64,000 nt of DNA from Paenibacillus sp. J31TS4 (lineage in GTDB: Bacteria > Bacillota > Bacilli > Paenibacillales > NBRC-103111). The position numbers and the translations under genes were made by a program. This document shows, piece by piece, positions 17,201 through 25,328 of the stretch (positions are counted from its first letter, which is position 1; every line of letters begins with the position of its first letter). The notes beneath the pieces are model-generated. The model saw nothing but the letters and a program-made list of their open reading frames with translations, was not told the DNA's origin and searched no databases. The stretch lies in the NCBI RefSeq assembly GCF_018403265.1, contig NZ_BOSI01000001.1, positions 1,054,001 through 1,118,000 on the forward strand, read 5' to 3'.

Positions 17201-17918
17201 GCTGCTGGTTCAGCAGGTGCGCGACCATCGAAATCCTTTCCGTTCCCTGATCGACTAGATAGGACTGGCGCACCGGCACCCAAGAGGAAAAGGGGTCTGA
17301 ATTGATGCCGTAATAGCGTACGACATTGAACCGCCAGGCGTCTCCCTCGGCGACGCCCGAGAGGCCAAGCGACCGGAACGGAATTTGGGCTTCCAGTGTC
17401 CAGGCATCGTCATGCCGGGCGATCTGGACTTGGGCGCCCTTCAGGATGTCGGATTTCTCGCCCCAATCGACGGCGATTTCGCGTCCCCCTTCCGAGATGG
17501 GAACCCGGAGCCGGTAATGCGAGCCGCCGGCACCGCCCGGAGAGAGGAGCACTTCGACGATCTCGGTCTCCGGCTGCCGTTCCGGTTGTTCCTTGTGTCC
17601 CTCAAGCGCCAGATACAAGCTATCGTCGGTGTACATCCAATACATGTCCGTGTCCGAGCCGGCCGCTTGCTTGTCGTACATGGTTACGAATCCGCTGGCG
17701 TGAAAGCCCGAGGCCCATGCCTCCTCCAGCTCCCCGTCCAGCACCGGGGCCGCTCCGGTTTTCGGAACGACGGCCCACCTGTCTGCGTAGCCGTCAACCT
17801 CGGCTGCCGCTGGGACCGGCTCGACCGGTCCGTTCTTGGGGGCGGCTGCTGCAGACCCCATCAAAGCCGTCCATCCAAGTAATACGATACTTGCCGCATG
17901 AACCCAACGCTTGTGCAA
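14223..17918 (-). CDS. Secreted heparinase II/III-like polysaccharide lyase, multidomain
   Basis: 1231 aa. Residues 1-26 are a signal peptide ending SAAAA. A CBM9-like sugar-binding module follows at about 45-230 (GAAPVLDGELEEAWASGF, YTDDSLYLALEG). The middle (about 430-740) is helix- and aromatic-rich and resembles the alpha/alpha toroid of PL8/PL12/PL15/PL17-type lyases. The heparinase II/III beta domain is marked by KYGHNHLDPLNLTLFAKG at about 765 and LAHNTVVVNG at about 806. It would cleave uronic-acid-containing polymers outside the cell; the exact polymer cannot be told. The start is TTG at 17916-17918 with GGAGG nine bases upstream. It is divergent from the GHL10 glycosidase gene. Confidence 0.85.
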   Translation of the reverse strand: MHKRWVHAASIVLLGWTALMGSAAAAPKNGPVEPVPAAAEVDGYADRWAVVPKTGAAPVLDGELEEAWASGFHASGFVTMYDKQAAGSDTDMYWMYTDDSLYLALEGHKEQPERQPETEIVEVLLSPGGAGGSHYRLRVPISEGGREIAVDWGEKSDILKGAQVQIARHDDAWTLEAQIPFRSLGLSGVAEGDAWRFNVVRYYGINSDPFSSWVPVRQSYLVDQGTERISMVAHLLNQQRTAPLFFSKPSLPELPAGGKAEPWQPEKWRLEYTSYESKTLVLSSNAIHADTKDLQLVWESPDGQSTLLDAPAIVRQQNETRLSFRHPRPLANGQYRLKAAFRQGQGAYRYFELSFDRQDLIKAGDEGVRLPQDNGPKRQLAYAEASPQVQSLLQLVPDTAGFIFTGLPENPDLRPYQLYNWSPDNPQQIVAKSTGTAYPNPAYPENHKLTAVNRQGETVEYPYYEDDQGRRYFFSAHLWYFQKDYVLRETAKLADTDPLGAARLLNRWLEAYKGYLPTNDYYWTNYPVVSGPPYHYWGGVWYRWYTGEMTNMSYLITAYEKVKQTNAFDLLKEELGVDLGQKLVEDMFVPSFEFVRSFPILNHNMEYTTWLGLVRMAKATGDPSYMHEVVELMQDFARNYFLSDGFWKEVTISYHNQSVGGLLQGMDLSKGWSDPAGYTSPRTGQRIDNLDMAKSFPALSKAKTMGDIVSYPNGSYVPVMDTWANEKSKAPQTSLGSYLLASSGISRLTLGSGASQQQMYLNFVPKYGHNHLDPLNLTLFAKGQELLPDIGYTHTFFRKWTTSTLAHNTVVVNGSDMSLANGGEHGGQIQTFAASDDTVKIEKASQGSAYPVTDQYEREPWMIRFDGGAPEDGYVVDLFRVSGGDRHEYTLGGDANRDATFTANMELQPYNDYLLPPGTKVRMPESENDNGDAQGNYYGYLYVQDVKRAEVPDGRYELTLNTSQNGTEQAKLKVTGIVDPGANELFLGKAPSLQATRLNGTTKDLNTEAVKYWMPKMVLRRTGTDLTSTFVNVMEAYKGEQGPKIEQVEKLTPSEGAPGSVALKLTYGATTDYVLSAAGGSTPLKVDDIELQGGYGFIRTVDGEITKMVLIDGTKLQKGAKTVTGAGPVTGTVKQVLRQAEGAPYDALLVDAEVAADAAGKTVIVTHSEGKTHGYPIQEVRNTPEGTLLLLKETDAGWQYLPDGTSQMAFFPFHTWKGMATFRISNIAAQP

Positions 17919-18008
17919 CTGTCATCTCCTCCTAGCTTCTAGTGGATCGACCGCCCGATTATGTAAGGGCTTGCAAAAGTATGGAATTTCGTCCGGGTGA
18001 CCGTTCTC

Positions 18009-18044
18009 AGGGCTACTATAGCCCTCGTTCACAAACAACTTCAA
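18009..18044 (-). promoter_or_regulatory. Promoter with palindromic operator for the heparinase-like gene
   Basis: On the minus strand TTGAAG (18039-18044) and TATAGT (18015-18020) are separated by 18 bases. The -10 box lies inside a perfect palindrome at 18009-18025 (AGGGCTA-CTA-TAGCCCT). A protein binding the palindrome would block the promoter directly, so the site is a good operator candidate. The start codon is about 90 bases downstream. Confidence 0.55.
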
Positions 18045-18165
18045 GGACATTAATAGAACCATAAATGATTGCGCTACCAATTGTTTACAAAATAACCTTT
18101 GCTCTCAGGGACTTTCGGCCTACGAAACAATATTTCAGACTTTCCCCTCATCTGGCAAATAATGT

Positions 18166-18195
18166 TTTACAAACAGAGAGAGCCTCCCTTATACT
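18166..18195 (+). promoter_or_regulatory. Candidate sigma-A promoter of the GHL10 glycosidase gene
   Basis: TTTACA at 18166-18171 and TATACT at 18190-18195 are separated by 18 bases. It would give a leader of about 205 bases before the TTG start at 18410. The rest of the 490-base divergent region is AT-rich at 18040-18200 and has no gene. Confidence 0.6.
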
Positions 18196-18409
18196 TGGTT
18201 CAAACCGCCGTGCGATGCGTTGGCCCCCTCCGTTCATACCGATATCCGCCCTACTGCTCTTCACTAGACCGCTCGGCTCCCGAGTCTCTCGGACCGACCG
18301 CCCGCCGGCTTTTCCTATCGCTTACCGGGAGGTGATGCTGCACTCTGTCTTCCATCCGTTTCTGGTCATGTTCTTCATCATCCTATTCGATAGCAAGGAG
18401 TGAATTCGA

Positions 18410-21400
18410 TTGACGCGCAGGACACGCAAGCACAAAAAAACGGCTGCTCTCTGTACCGCCCTGATTCTCATGCTGGGCACGTTTATGCCGATTGTTGAAA
18501 GCGCTCTTACGGGTGCCCGCGCCATGGCTGCCGGCACCTCTCCCGTCTCGGTGGAGGAATTCGAGGAGCTGGCTCACCTGTCCGCTTCGTCGGCCAGAGC
18601 CAAATCCGTCAAGCAGGAGCTGACCAGCCGGCCCGCCCCCGTCCGTTACGGGTACCACGCCGTGAAGCTCGCCTACGACTTCATCGGCACGGAAGGCACC
18701 TCCGCCGCTTATTTGAATTTCGCCGATCCGGCCGGCTCCGCCGGACGGACGCTGGACGGCTATCCGAAGAAGCTCGGGCTCTGGGTGTACGGAGACGGCA
18801 ACAATCACTGGCTGCGCGCCCAGCTGCAGGATGCGGCCGGCTCCAAGCCGGCGATCGACTTCACGAGCAGCAGCGGGCTCAGCTGGACTGGATGGAAGTA
18901 CGTGACGGCCTCGGTGCCGAGCGGCCTGCAGCTGCCGATCAAGCTGAACAACGTGTACGTGGCCGAAACAAAGGACACGAACAAGAATGCCGGCGCGCTC
19001 TATTTTGACCGGCTGCGGTCCTTCTACACTGCCTCCACGGTGTTCGGCATAGACGTCGAGGGGCTCGGCCCGATGCAGACTGGCGAGACCCGGCAGGCTC
19101 AAGCGTACGCCACCTACCAGGACAGCAAGGAGCCGGTCCTGCTGGCCTCCGGCGTCACGTTCGCCAGCAGCCAGCCGGACGTCGCCTCGATCGACGGATC
19201 CGGCGTCGTCCGCGCACTGAAGCCCGGCAAGGCGGTCATCACAGCCTCTTCCGGCGACGCCCCTCAGGGCGCTTACGAAGTGACCGTCACCGCGGAAGCA
19301 CCGGTGCCTGCGCGCCTCGAGATCGCGGCGCCGACCGAGATGACCGCTGGGGACGCGGGCCGGCTGCGCGTCTACGCGGCTTATGCGGGAGCAGCGGAGC
19401 CGGTGGAGGTAACGAAGCTCGCCTCCTTCGCGAGCAGCAGTCCGGAGACGGCCACTGTGGACACCGCCGGCAGCCTGCGTGCCGTCAAAGCGGGGACAAC
19501 CACGCTCAGCGCAAGCTTCGGCGGCGTCTCGGCGCTGCATCCGCTGACGGTGCGGACGCCCGTCCCGGTACTCCAGTCGATCGAGATGTCGGGACTCGGC
19601 GCCATGAAGCTCGGCGAGAGCCGGCAGGCGAAGGTGCTGGCCGCCTATACGCTGACCGACGGTCCGGTCGATGTGACGGCGAGCACCGCCTACAAAAGCT
19701 CCGATCCGGCCATTGCCTCAATCGATTCTTCCGGTAAAGTCATCGCCCACCAGATCGGAACGACCCGGATCACCGCTACTTACGGCGGCAAGACAAGCGA
19801 CTCGCTCGTCATCGTGAACAAGGAGCTGCCTTCGCCAAAGCGGGAGCTGCGCGCCGCCTGGATCGCGTCGGTTGAGAATATCGACTGGCCCAAGAAGGGC
19901 GTGACGGATCCGTCGCAGCAGCGGAGCGATTTCATCAAGCTTCTCGACGACTTGAAGGGAATGGGCATGAACGCGGTAGTCGTGCAGATCAAGCCGACCG
20001 CCGACGCGTTCTATCCCTCCAAGTACGGTCCCTGGTCCCAATGGCTTACGGGCGTGCAGGGCAAGGATCCCGGGTACGATCCGCTCGCCTTCATGATCGA
20101 AGAGGCGCATAAGCGAAACCTGGAGTTCCACGGCTGGTTCAACCCGTACCGCATCAGCATGAACGACAAGTTTGACCAGCTCGTCGCCGATCACCCGGCC
20201 CGCCAGCACCCCGACTGGGTCGTCACCTACGGCGGCAAGATCTATTATAATCCCGGCGTCCCGGAAGCTCAGCGTTTCATCGTAGACGGCGTCATGGAAG
20301 TCGTGAACCGATACGATATCGACGGCGTGCATTTCGACGACTATTTCTACCCTTATCCGGTCGCCGGAGCGGACTTCCCGGACGACGCCCAATATCGGCA
20401 GTATGGTGCCGGCTTCAAGAACAAAGGCGACTGGAGACGGCATAACGTCAACACCTTTATCGAGGAGCTGTCGCGGGAGATCAAGCAGGCGAAAAGCTAC
20501 GTCCAGTTCGGCATCAGTCCGTTCGGCATCTGGCGGAACAAGGCGGACGATCCGACCGGCTCCGATACGAACGGCCTGCGCAACTACGACGACCTGTTCG
20601 CCGATACGCGGGCCTGGATCCGCCAAGGCTGGATCGATTACATCACGCCTCAGCTGTACTGGAACTTCGGCTACTCGCCGGCCGCCTACGAGAAGCTCGT
20701 GGACTGGTGGATCCGTGAGACGTCCGGCACGCAGGTGCAGCTCTATATCGGGCAGGCTCCTTACCGGATCGGGTCCGGCACGGACCCGGCCTGGAACTCG
20801 CCGGACGAGATGCCGAACCAGCTGACCTTCAACCGGAACTTCCCGGGCGTGAAGGGCAGCACGTTCTTCAGCGCCAAGGATCTGCTATCCAACCCGCTCG
20901 GGTTCGCGGATAAGCTGAAGACATCCCTGTATGCGGCGCCGGCTCTCATCCCGCCGCTGCCGTCCATCCGAATGGAGCTTCCGCAGCCTGTCCAGCTGGC
21001 CGCCTCGGCCCGCGGGTCGGCGGGCATCGAGCTGACATGGGAGGACAACGCGACGAGCACGGCCTCTTACTATGTGATCTACCGCTTCGAGGGAGAAGCG
21101 GCCGGCAGCATCGAGAACGCCTCGAGCATTCTCACGACCGTCCGGAAATCCGGCACCGGACGGCAGACCTGGACCGACCGGGGAGTCGCTGACGGCGTCA
21201 CCTACACGTACGTCGTGACGGCGGTCAACCGGGCCCATGGCGAGAGCGCGCCCAGCAAGGCCGTCACGCTGAACAACCGGACGGACGGTACGCCGCCCGT
21301 CACCCAGCTTACGCTGCAAGGAACAGAGCGAAGCGGCTGGTACGTCAGCGACGTCACGATTACGCTCCAGGCGGCGGACGTAGGCTCCGGCGTCAAGTTG

Positions 21401-21985
21401 ACCGAATACAACCTGGATGGGGGCGCTTCCTGGCAGCCGTACACCGCTCCGTTCTCCTTGACGGTGGAGGGCCGGTATTCGCTCTCCTTCCGCTCGGCCG
21501 ACGCAGCGGGCAACGTCGAACCCATCCGGACCGTTGAGCTCGCGATCGACAAGACAGGACCCGTCGTGCGGATCGAAGGAAATCGCACCTACACGGTAGA
21601 CCAGACGGTCCGGATTACTTGCACCGCGACGGACGCCGTATCCGGCGTCGTCTACGATCCGTGCACCTCTCCGCTCGTCGAAGGCCCTGCCTACAAGCTC
21701 GGTCTCGGCAAGCATACCGTGCAGGTGACGGCGGCCGATGCCGCCGGCCATACCACAGAAGCGAACGCGAGTTACCAGGTGACGGTGACCGATAGCAGCC
21801 TGCTCGCCCTGATCCGTGAGTGGCTGGAGGGGCTCGGCGACCACGGCATCGCGAACTCGCTTCTCAAGAAGGCCGAGCACGGGCAGTGGGGAGCCTTCCA
21901 GAACGAAGTCCTCGCCCAGCGAGGCAAGAAGATCCCGGCGGCGGAGGCAGACCTGTTCCTCCAGCTGGTCCGCTCGCTTCCCTAA
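18410..21985 (+). CDS. Secreted GHL10 (DUF187) glycosidase with BIG2, FN3, Ig-like and FIMAH-like domains
   Basis: 1191 aa. A signal peptide covers about residues 1-41. A jelly-roll sugar-binding module follows (about 45-205), then three BIG2-like repeats (about 208-295, 300-385, 387-470). The catalytic region at about 476-840 begins RELRAAWIASVENIDWP and contains DGVHFDDYFYPYPV and DYITPQLYWNFGYS, typical of the family-10-like GHL10 fold. After it come an FN3 module, one or two OmpL47/Ig-like modules and a FIMAH-like C-terminus (LIREWLEGLGDHGIANSLL). Likely wall-bound or surface-acting. The start is TTG at 18410, nine bases after AAGGAG. Substrate unknown; pairing with the divergent lyase suggests the same polysaccharide. 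Confidence 0.87.
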   Translation: MTRRTRKHKKTAALCTALILMLGTFMPIVESALTGARAMAAGTSPVSVEEFEELAHLSASSARAKSVKQELTSRPAPVRYGYHAVKLAYDFIGTEGTSAAYLNFADPAGSAGRTLDGYPKKLGLWVYGDGNNHWLRAQLQDAAGSKPAIDFTSSSGLSWTGWKYVTASVPSGLQLPIKLNNVYVAETKDTNKNAGALYFDRLRSFYTASTVFGIDVEGLGPMQTGETRQAQAYATYQDSKEPVLLASGVTFASSQPDVASIDGSGVVRALKPGKAVITASSGDAPQGAYEVTVTAEAPVPARLEIAAPTEMTAGDAGRLRVYAAYAGAAEPVEVTKLASFASSSPETATVDTAGSLRAVKAGTTTLSASFGGVSALHPLTVRTPVPVLQSIEMSGLGAMKLGESRQAKVLAAYTLTDGPVDVTASTAYKSSDPAIASIDSSGKVIAHQIGTTRITATYGGKTSDSLVIVNKELPSPKRELRAAWIASVENIDWPKKGVTDPSQQRSDFIKLLDDLKGMGMNAVVVQIKPTADAFYPSKYGPWSQWLTGVQGKDPGYDPLAFMIEEAHKRNLEFHGWFNPYRISMNDKFDQLVADHPARQHPDWVVTYGGKIYYNPGVPEAQRFIVDGVMEVVNRYDIDGVHFDDYFYPYPVAGADFPDDAQYRQYGAGFKNKGDWRRHNVNTFIEELSREIKQAKSYVQFGISPFGIWRNKADDPTGSDTNGLRNYDDLFADTRAWIRQGWIDYITPQLYWNFGYSPAAYEKLVDWWIRETSGTQVQLYIGQAPYRIGSGTDPAWNSPDEMPNQLTFNRNFPGVKGSTFFSAKDLLSNPLGFADKLKTSLYAAPALIPPLPSIRMELPQPVQLAASARGSAGIELTWEDNATSTASYYVIYRFEGEAAGSIENASSILTTVRKSGTGRQTWTDRGVADGVTYTYVVTAVNRAHGESAPSKAVTLNNRTDGTPPVTQLTLQGTERSGWYVSDVTITLQAADVGSGVKLTEYNLDGGASWQPYTAPFSLTVEGRYSLSFRSADAAGNVEPIRTVELAIDKTGPVVRIEGNRTYTVDQTVRITCTATDAVSGVVYDPCTSPLVEGPAYKLGLGKHTVQVTAADAAGHTTEANASYQVTVTDSSLLALIREWLEGLGDHGIANSLLKKAEHGQWGAFQNEVLAQRGKKIPAAEADLFLQLVRSLP

Positions 21986-22006
21986 ACGAACTTCATCAAG
22001 CTAATA

Positions 22007-22034
22007 AGCTCCGGCGGGTCTTCCCGCCGGAGCT
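22007..22034 (+). terminator. Intrinsic terminator of the GHL10 gene
   Basis: Perfect 12-bp stem AGCTCCGGCGGG / CCCGCCGGAGCT with a 4-base loop followed by CTTTG, 21 bases after the stop. It can also serve the convergent minus-strand gene ending at 22079. Confidence 0.82.
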
Positions 22035-22078
22035 CTTTGCGTGCATGCGGATGCGCCCGCTCGCCGGCCCTTCAATAC

Positions 22079-22930
22079 CTAGTCTCCGTATCCGGCTTCC
22101 CGAAGCATGGCCTCGAGGTTGGTTCGCGCCCGGGCGATCCGGCTGTCAATCTCCTCCAGGGGAAGCGGATCCGAGCTCGGGACGCCGTCGACTCGCTCCA
22201 CGATAACAGGACCGTTATAACCGCTCTGTTGAAGCAGGGCGAACTGCTGCCGGAACGGAATGTCTCCTTCTCCCGGCACCGGAAACTCCAGGTGTGCGCG
22301 GCCGCCCCGGTGGTCCTTTGCCACAAAGGAATAGACGCGCCCGCCCATTAAGGCCAGATCTTCCTGCGTATCCATCCCTTCGTAAAAGTGCACGTTGCCC
22401 GGGTCGTAGCTCGCACTGACCGAGGCCGAGCCGATAGCGGCCAGCGTATCCAGCAGGACGCGGGCGCTGGCCGTGTTCCCGGTGTGCGGCTTGATCGTAA
22501 TCGTCAGGCCATGCCGTTCTGCCGATACGGCAAGCTCGCGCATACGCTCCACGTACTGGCGATTCTTCTCCCGTAGCTCTTCCTCCGGCAGCGGTTCGTC
22601 CGGAAACTTCCGGTAACCCCAAGTTCCGAGGGTCAGCACCTCGCGGATGCCGAGCTCCCGTGCCACCTCCAGCCGATGGAGAGCCAGCTCGAACGGTTGT
22701 GCGGGCGCGAGCTGGGTGGAGCAGACGAGCGCGATCGGCTTGAGATTGTACCTGCCGAGCAGCTCACGGACGCGGCTTACCGCTTCTCCGTCCTCCGGCG
22801 GAAAAATATCCTGTCCTTCGTGCGGCCCGCCCAGAGCGACGTACCGGTAGCCGGCCGAAGCAATCCCCTCTATCGCCCTCTCCAGCGGATACGCCGTGTA
22901 AGGAAGCGTCATACAAGCTAATTGGACCAT
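22079..22930 (-). CDS. Sugar phosphate isomerase/epimerase-family TIM barrel
   Basis: 283 aa, xylose isomerase-like TIM barrel (AP endonuclease 2 superfamily). Visible elements are the start VQLACMTLPYTAYPLERAIE, GYRYVALGG, TLGTWGYRKFP, ITIKPHTGNTAS, SASYDPGNVHFYEG (metal-binding Asp and His), VAKDHRGG and VIVERVDG. Such proteins isomerise or epimerise keto sugars, often inositol derivatives. The ATG at 22928-22930 follows GGGAGGAGA. It is the third gene of an operon with two Gfo/Idh dehydrogenases, a common set for oxidising and rearranging a sugar or polyol; the exact substrate is open. Confidence 0.88.
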   Translation of the reverse strand: MVQLACMTLPYTAYPLERAIEGIASAGYRYVALGGPHEGQDIFPPEDGEAVSRVRELLGRYNLKPIALVCSTQLAPAQPFELALHRLEVARELGIREVLTLGTWGYRKFPDEPLPEEELREKNRQYVERMRELAVSAERHGLTITIKPHTGNTASARVLLDTLAAIGSASVSASYDPGNVHFYEGMDTQEDLALMGGRVYSFVAKDHRGGRAHLEFPVPGEGDIPFRQQFALLQQSGYNGPVIVERVDGVPSSDPLPLEEIDSRIARARTNLEAMLREAGYGD

Positions 22931-22994
22931 GCTATCTCCTCCCTGTTGTGCCTCGAACCGGCACCTCCCGGCAGCGCGGTTCGGCGGCATCCTG

Positions 22995-24008
22995 TCACGA
23001 AACCGGCTGCACGAATACTTCCCTGCGTTCCTTGAGCGACCGGTACGCCGCCTCCGAGACGGCAATTGCCCGCAGACCGTCGTTGAGCGTAATAAGTGGA
23101 GTCCGGTCCTCCCGGATGCACGAGAGAAAATGGCTGTGCATCTGCTTCCACATATCGTTCTCCGCAAACGTAATCCGCTCCTCCGGTCCGTCCGCTCCTT
23201 TGACGCGCAGTTCCCCGTCCTGGTTCAGGACGGTCAGCCCTTCGGATGCCACGCCCGTCATGTCCTGCTCCACTCTCGTAATCCAAGGCGTGCTGACGGA
23301 GCCTACGCCGCCCGAGGCGAACCGGAGGGCGACCGTGAAGCCGTCCGCCACGCTGCCTGGCGGTAGCAAGTAGGTGCCACCGTAAGCGAACACGCTCTCG
23401 ACCTCGCCGCAGTACCACCGGAGCAGATCGTAGTCATGCGAGCCGTGCGAATAGATCGGGCCCTTCGCCCGTTCGTCGTCGAAGTACCAATCGGGAGTAT
23501 CGTAATAGTGGTTCCGGTATTTGTCGAATACCTGCTGTCCCGGATCGAGATAATGAGTCCGCATCGACCAGCCTTGAAGCGGCCGTCCCGCCGCCTGGCC
23601 GGACAGAATCTCCTTCATCCGGCGAAAGGCCGGGTCGAACCGGAGCGGATAACCCACCATCGCTTTGAGTTCCGGGCGGCGCTCTCCGGCCTCGACAATG
23701 CGGAGCCCGTCCTCATAGCTCGTCGCAATGGCCTTTTCGAGGAACAGATGCCTGCCGCTCGCCAGCACTGCTTCGGCAATCTCCACATGAAGGTGGTCGG
23801 GCGTGGCAACCCAGACCGCGTCCAGCTCCTGTTCCAGCAGCTCCTGCCACGAACCGCAGACGGCCGCGCCGACCTCCGCTGCGAGCCGCTCCGCTTTGTC
23901 CCTCGAGCGGTTATGGACGGCGGCGACCGTAACGCCGGGCAGCGAGTGAAGGGTCCGCGCATGCAGCGTCCCCATCAAGCCGCAGCCGATGATCCCCGCT
24001 TTGATCAC
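22995..24008 (-). CDS. Gfo/Idh/MocA-family oxidoreductase
   Basis: 337 aa. The Rossmann start is IKAGIIGCGLMGTLHART, the nicotinamide-side loop is ATPDHLHVEI and the signature lysine is in FLEKAIAT (EKA in place of EKP). The C-terminal substrate domain includes SHGSHDYDLLRWY with the usual Asp and His. The start is GTG at 24006-24008, overlapping the TGA of the upstream dehydrogenase gene by GTGA, so translation is coupled. It probably oxidises a sugar or inositol in the same path as its two operon partners. Confidence 0.9.
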   Translation of the reverse strand: MIKAGIIGCGLMGTLHARTLHSLPGVTVAAVHNRSRDKAERLAAEVGAAVCGSWQELLEQELDAVWVATPDHLHVEIAEAVLASGRHLFLEKAIATSYEDGLRIVEAGERRPELKAMVGYPLRFDPAFRRMKEILSGQAAGRPLQGWSMRTHYLDPGQQVFDKYRNHYYDTPDWYFDDERAKGPIYSHGSHDYDLLRWYCGEVESVFAYGGTYLLPPGSVADGFTVALRFASGGVGSVSTPWITRVEQDMTGVASEGLTVLNQDGELRVKGADGPEERITFAENDMWKQMHSHFLSCIREDRTPLITLNDGLRAIAVSEAAYRSLKERREVFVQPVS

Positions 24009-25006
24009 TTCGCTTCTCTCCCTTCCATCGTGACGCGTTCCCCGTTCCGGTACATGTCCCAGATAGCCCGATGCGAGCGGAGCGCTTCCCGGCCGCCCGT
24101 CTCCGGCTCCCGTCCCTCCCGGATGCAGGAGAGGAAATGCTCGATCTCATAAATGGCTTTCGTTCCTTCCTGAGGCGTCAGCGGAGTCACCGGGCCGAAC
24201 AGCGTCCTGCTTCCCTGTTCGTCCACTATCCGCAGCTCGCTCATGCCCGAATTGAGCGTCAGCAAAGCCTGCGGCGTGTGCAGATGGAGCAGCGCAGGCG
24301 TTTCCTTATAACGGATGCCCCAGCTGGTCTCCAGATGAGCGACGGCGCCTCCCTCGAAGGTGAGAACGCCGTGAGACGTGCCCTCCCCCTCCATCCATTC
24401 CGTCCCGCTGCGGGTGCCGACGGCCACCGCGCTGACCGGCTCGCCGAGCAGCCACAGCAGCAGATCGACGTAATGGCAGCCGTGGCTGAACAGCACCCCG
24501 CCCCCCAGCGTCTCCTTGCGGGAGAACCACGAGCCGGGCATCGGCGGCAGGTAGCCCTGGATCCAGCAGTCTGCGTTGAAAGGCTTGCCGTATGCTTCGG
24601 TTTCCACGAGCTCCTTGAGCTTGCGGATGATCGGCAAATAGCGCACGATATACGCCATCATGAAGACGATGCCCTTCTCCTCCGCCGCGCGCAGGATCGC
24701 TTCGCAGTCTTCCGGCGTATGGGCGAGCGGCTTCTCCAGCAGCACATGCTTGCCGGCGGCGATCGCCTCAAGCGACTGTGAAGCGTGCAAATGATGCGGC
24801 GTGCACAGGCTGACCGCATCCACATCGTCCAGCACCTGGGTCCAATCCGTCGCGGCTCGGCAGCCAAGCTCAGTGGCAACCCGCTCAGCCTTGTCCCGGT
24901 CGAGATCCACCACCCAGCGCAGCTCGGCCCCTTCGGACGCCGCATAGGCATATGCATGCTGGAGCCCCATATTCAGTCCCACCACCGCGGTTCGAATCTT
25001 GGTCAT
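24005..25006 (-). CDS. Gfo/Idh/MocA-family oxidoreductase
   Basis: 333 aa and first gene of the operon. Features are IRTAVVGLNMGLQHAYAY (Rossmann loop, slightly degenerate), CTPHHLHASQ, HVLLEKPLAHTPEDCE (EKP) and LFSHGCHYVDLLLW in the C-terminal domain. The ATG at 25004-25006 follows GGAGG by nine bases; the frame is open further upstream without ribosome sites. It is divergent from an AraC-type regulator with 322 bases between, which suggests direct control by that regulator. Confidence 0.9.
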   Translation of the reverse strand: MTKIRTAVVGLNMGLQHAYAYAASEGAELRWVVDLDRDKAERVATELGCRAATDWTQVLDDVDAVSLCTPHHLHASQSLEAIAAGKHVLLEKPLAHTPEDCEAILRAAEEKGIVFMMAYIVRYLPIIRKLKELVETEAYGKPFNADCWIQGYLPPMPGSWFSRKETLGGGVLFSHGCHYVDLLLWLLGEPVSAVAVGTRSGTEWMEGEGTSHGVLTFEGGAVAHLETSWGIRYKETPALLHLHTPQALLTLNSGMSELRIVDEQGSRTLFGPVTPLTPQEGTKAIYEIEHFLSCIREGREPETGGREALRSHRAIWDMYRNGERVTMEGREAK

Positions 25007-25175
25007 CCGTTCTTCCCTCCTGTTCATTTTCAGGCGTGCAGACGAACATCCACAGCCTGCAGCCGCTTTCCGGCGGCTCTTGACCGGTCCGCGTGCGGCC
25101 TCCCCCTCTGCCTTTCGCCCGGGATCTTGCCTGATGCGGAGGCCCGGCTCTTGCGGAACGGCACTTTCATCGTAA

Positions 25176-25189
25176 AGCAAGCGCTTTCG
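25176..25189. promoter_or_regulatory. cre-like catabolite control site
   Basis: On the minus strand CGAAAGCGCTTGCT matches the cre core (TGAAAGCGCTTWCA type) with the central GAAAGCGCTT intact. It lies 170 bases before the dehydrogenase operon and 140 bases before the AraC gene, within their shared 322-base control region, which has no gene of its own. Repression by CcpA is the likely reading. Confidence 0.5.
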
Positions 25190-25328
25190 AACGTCTTTGC
25201 CGAAGCGGCCGGAACATTTGCATTTCTTGGTTCCGGGGAATGAGGACCGAGCCTATATTCCCCGTTTCCAATTCCCGAATTTGCAGGTATGATGAAACCA
25301 AACCGTCCCGGACGAACGAGGTGACAGC

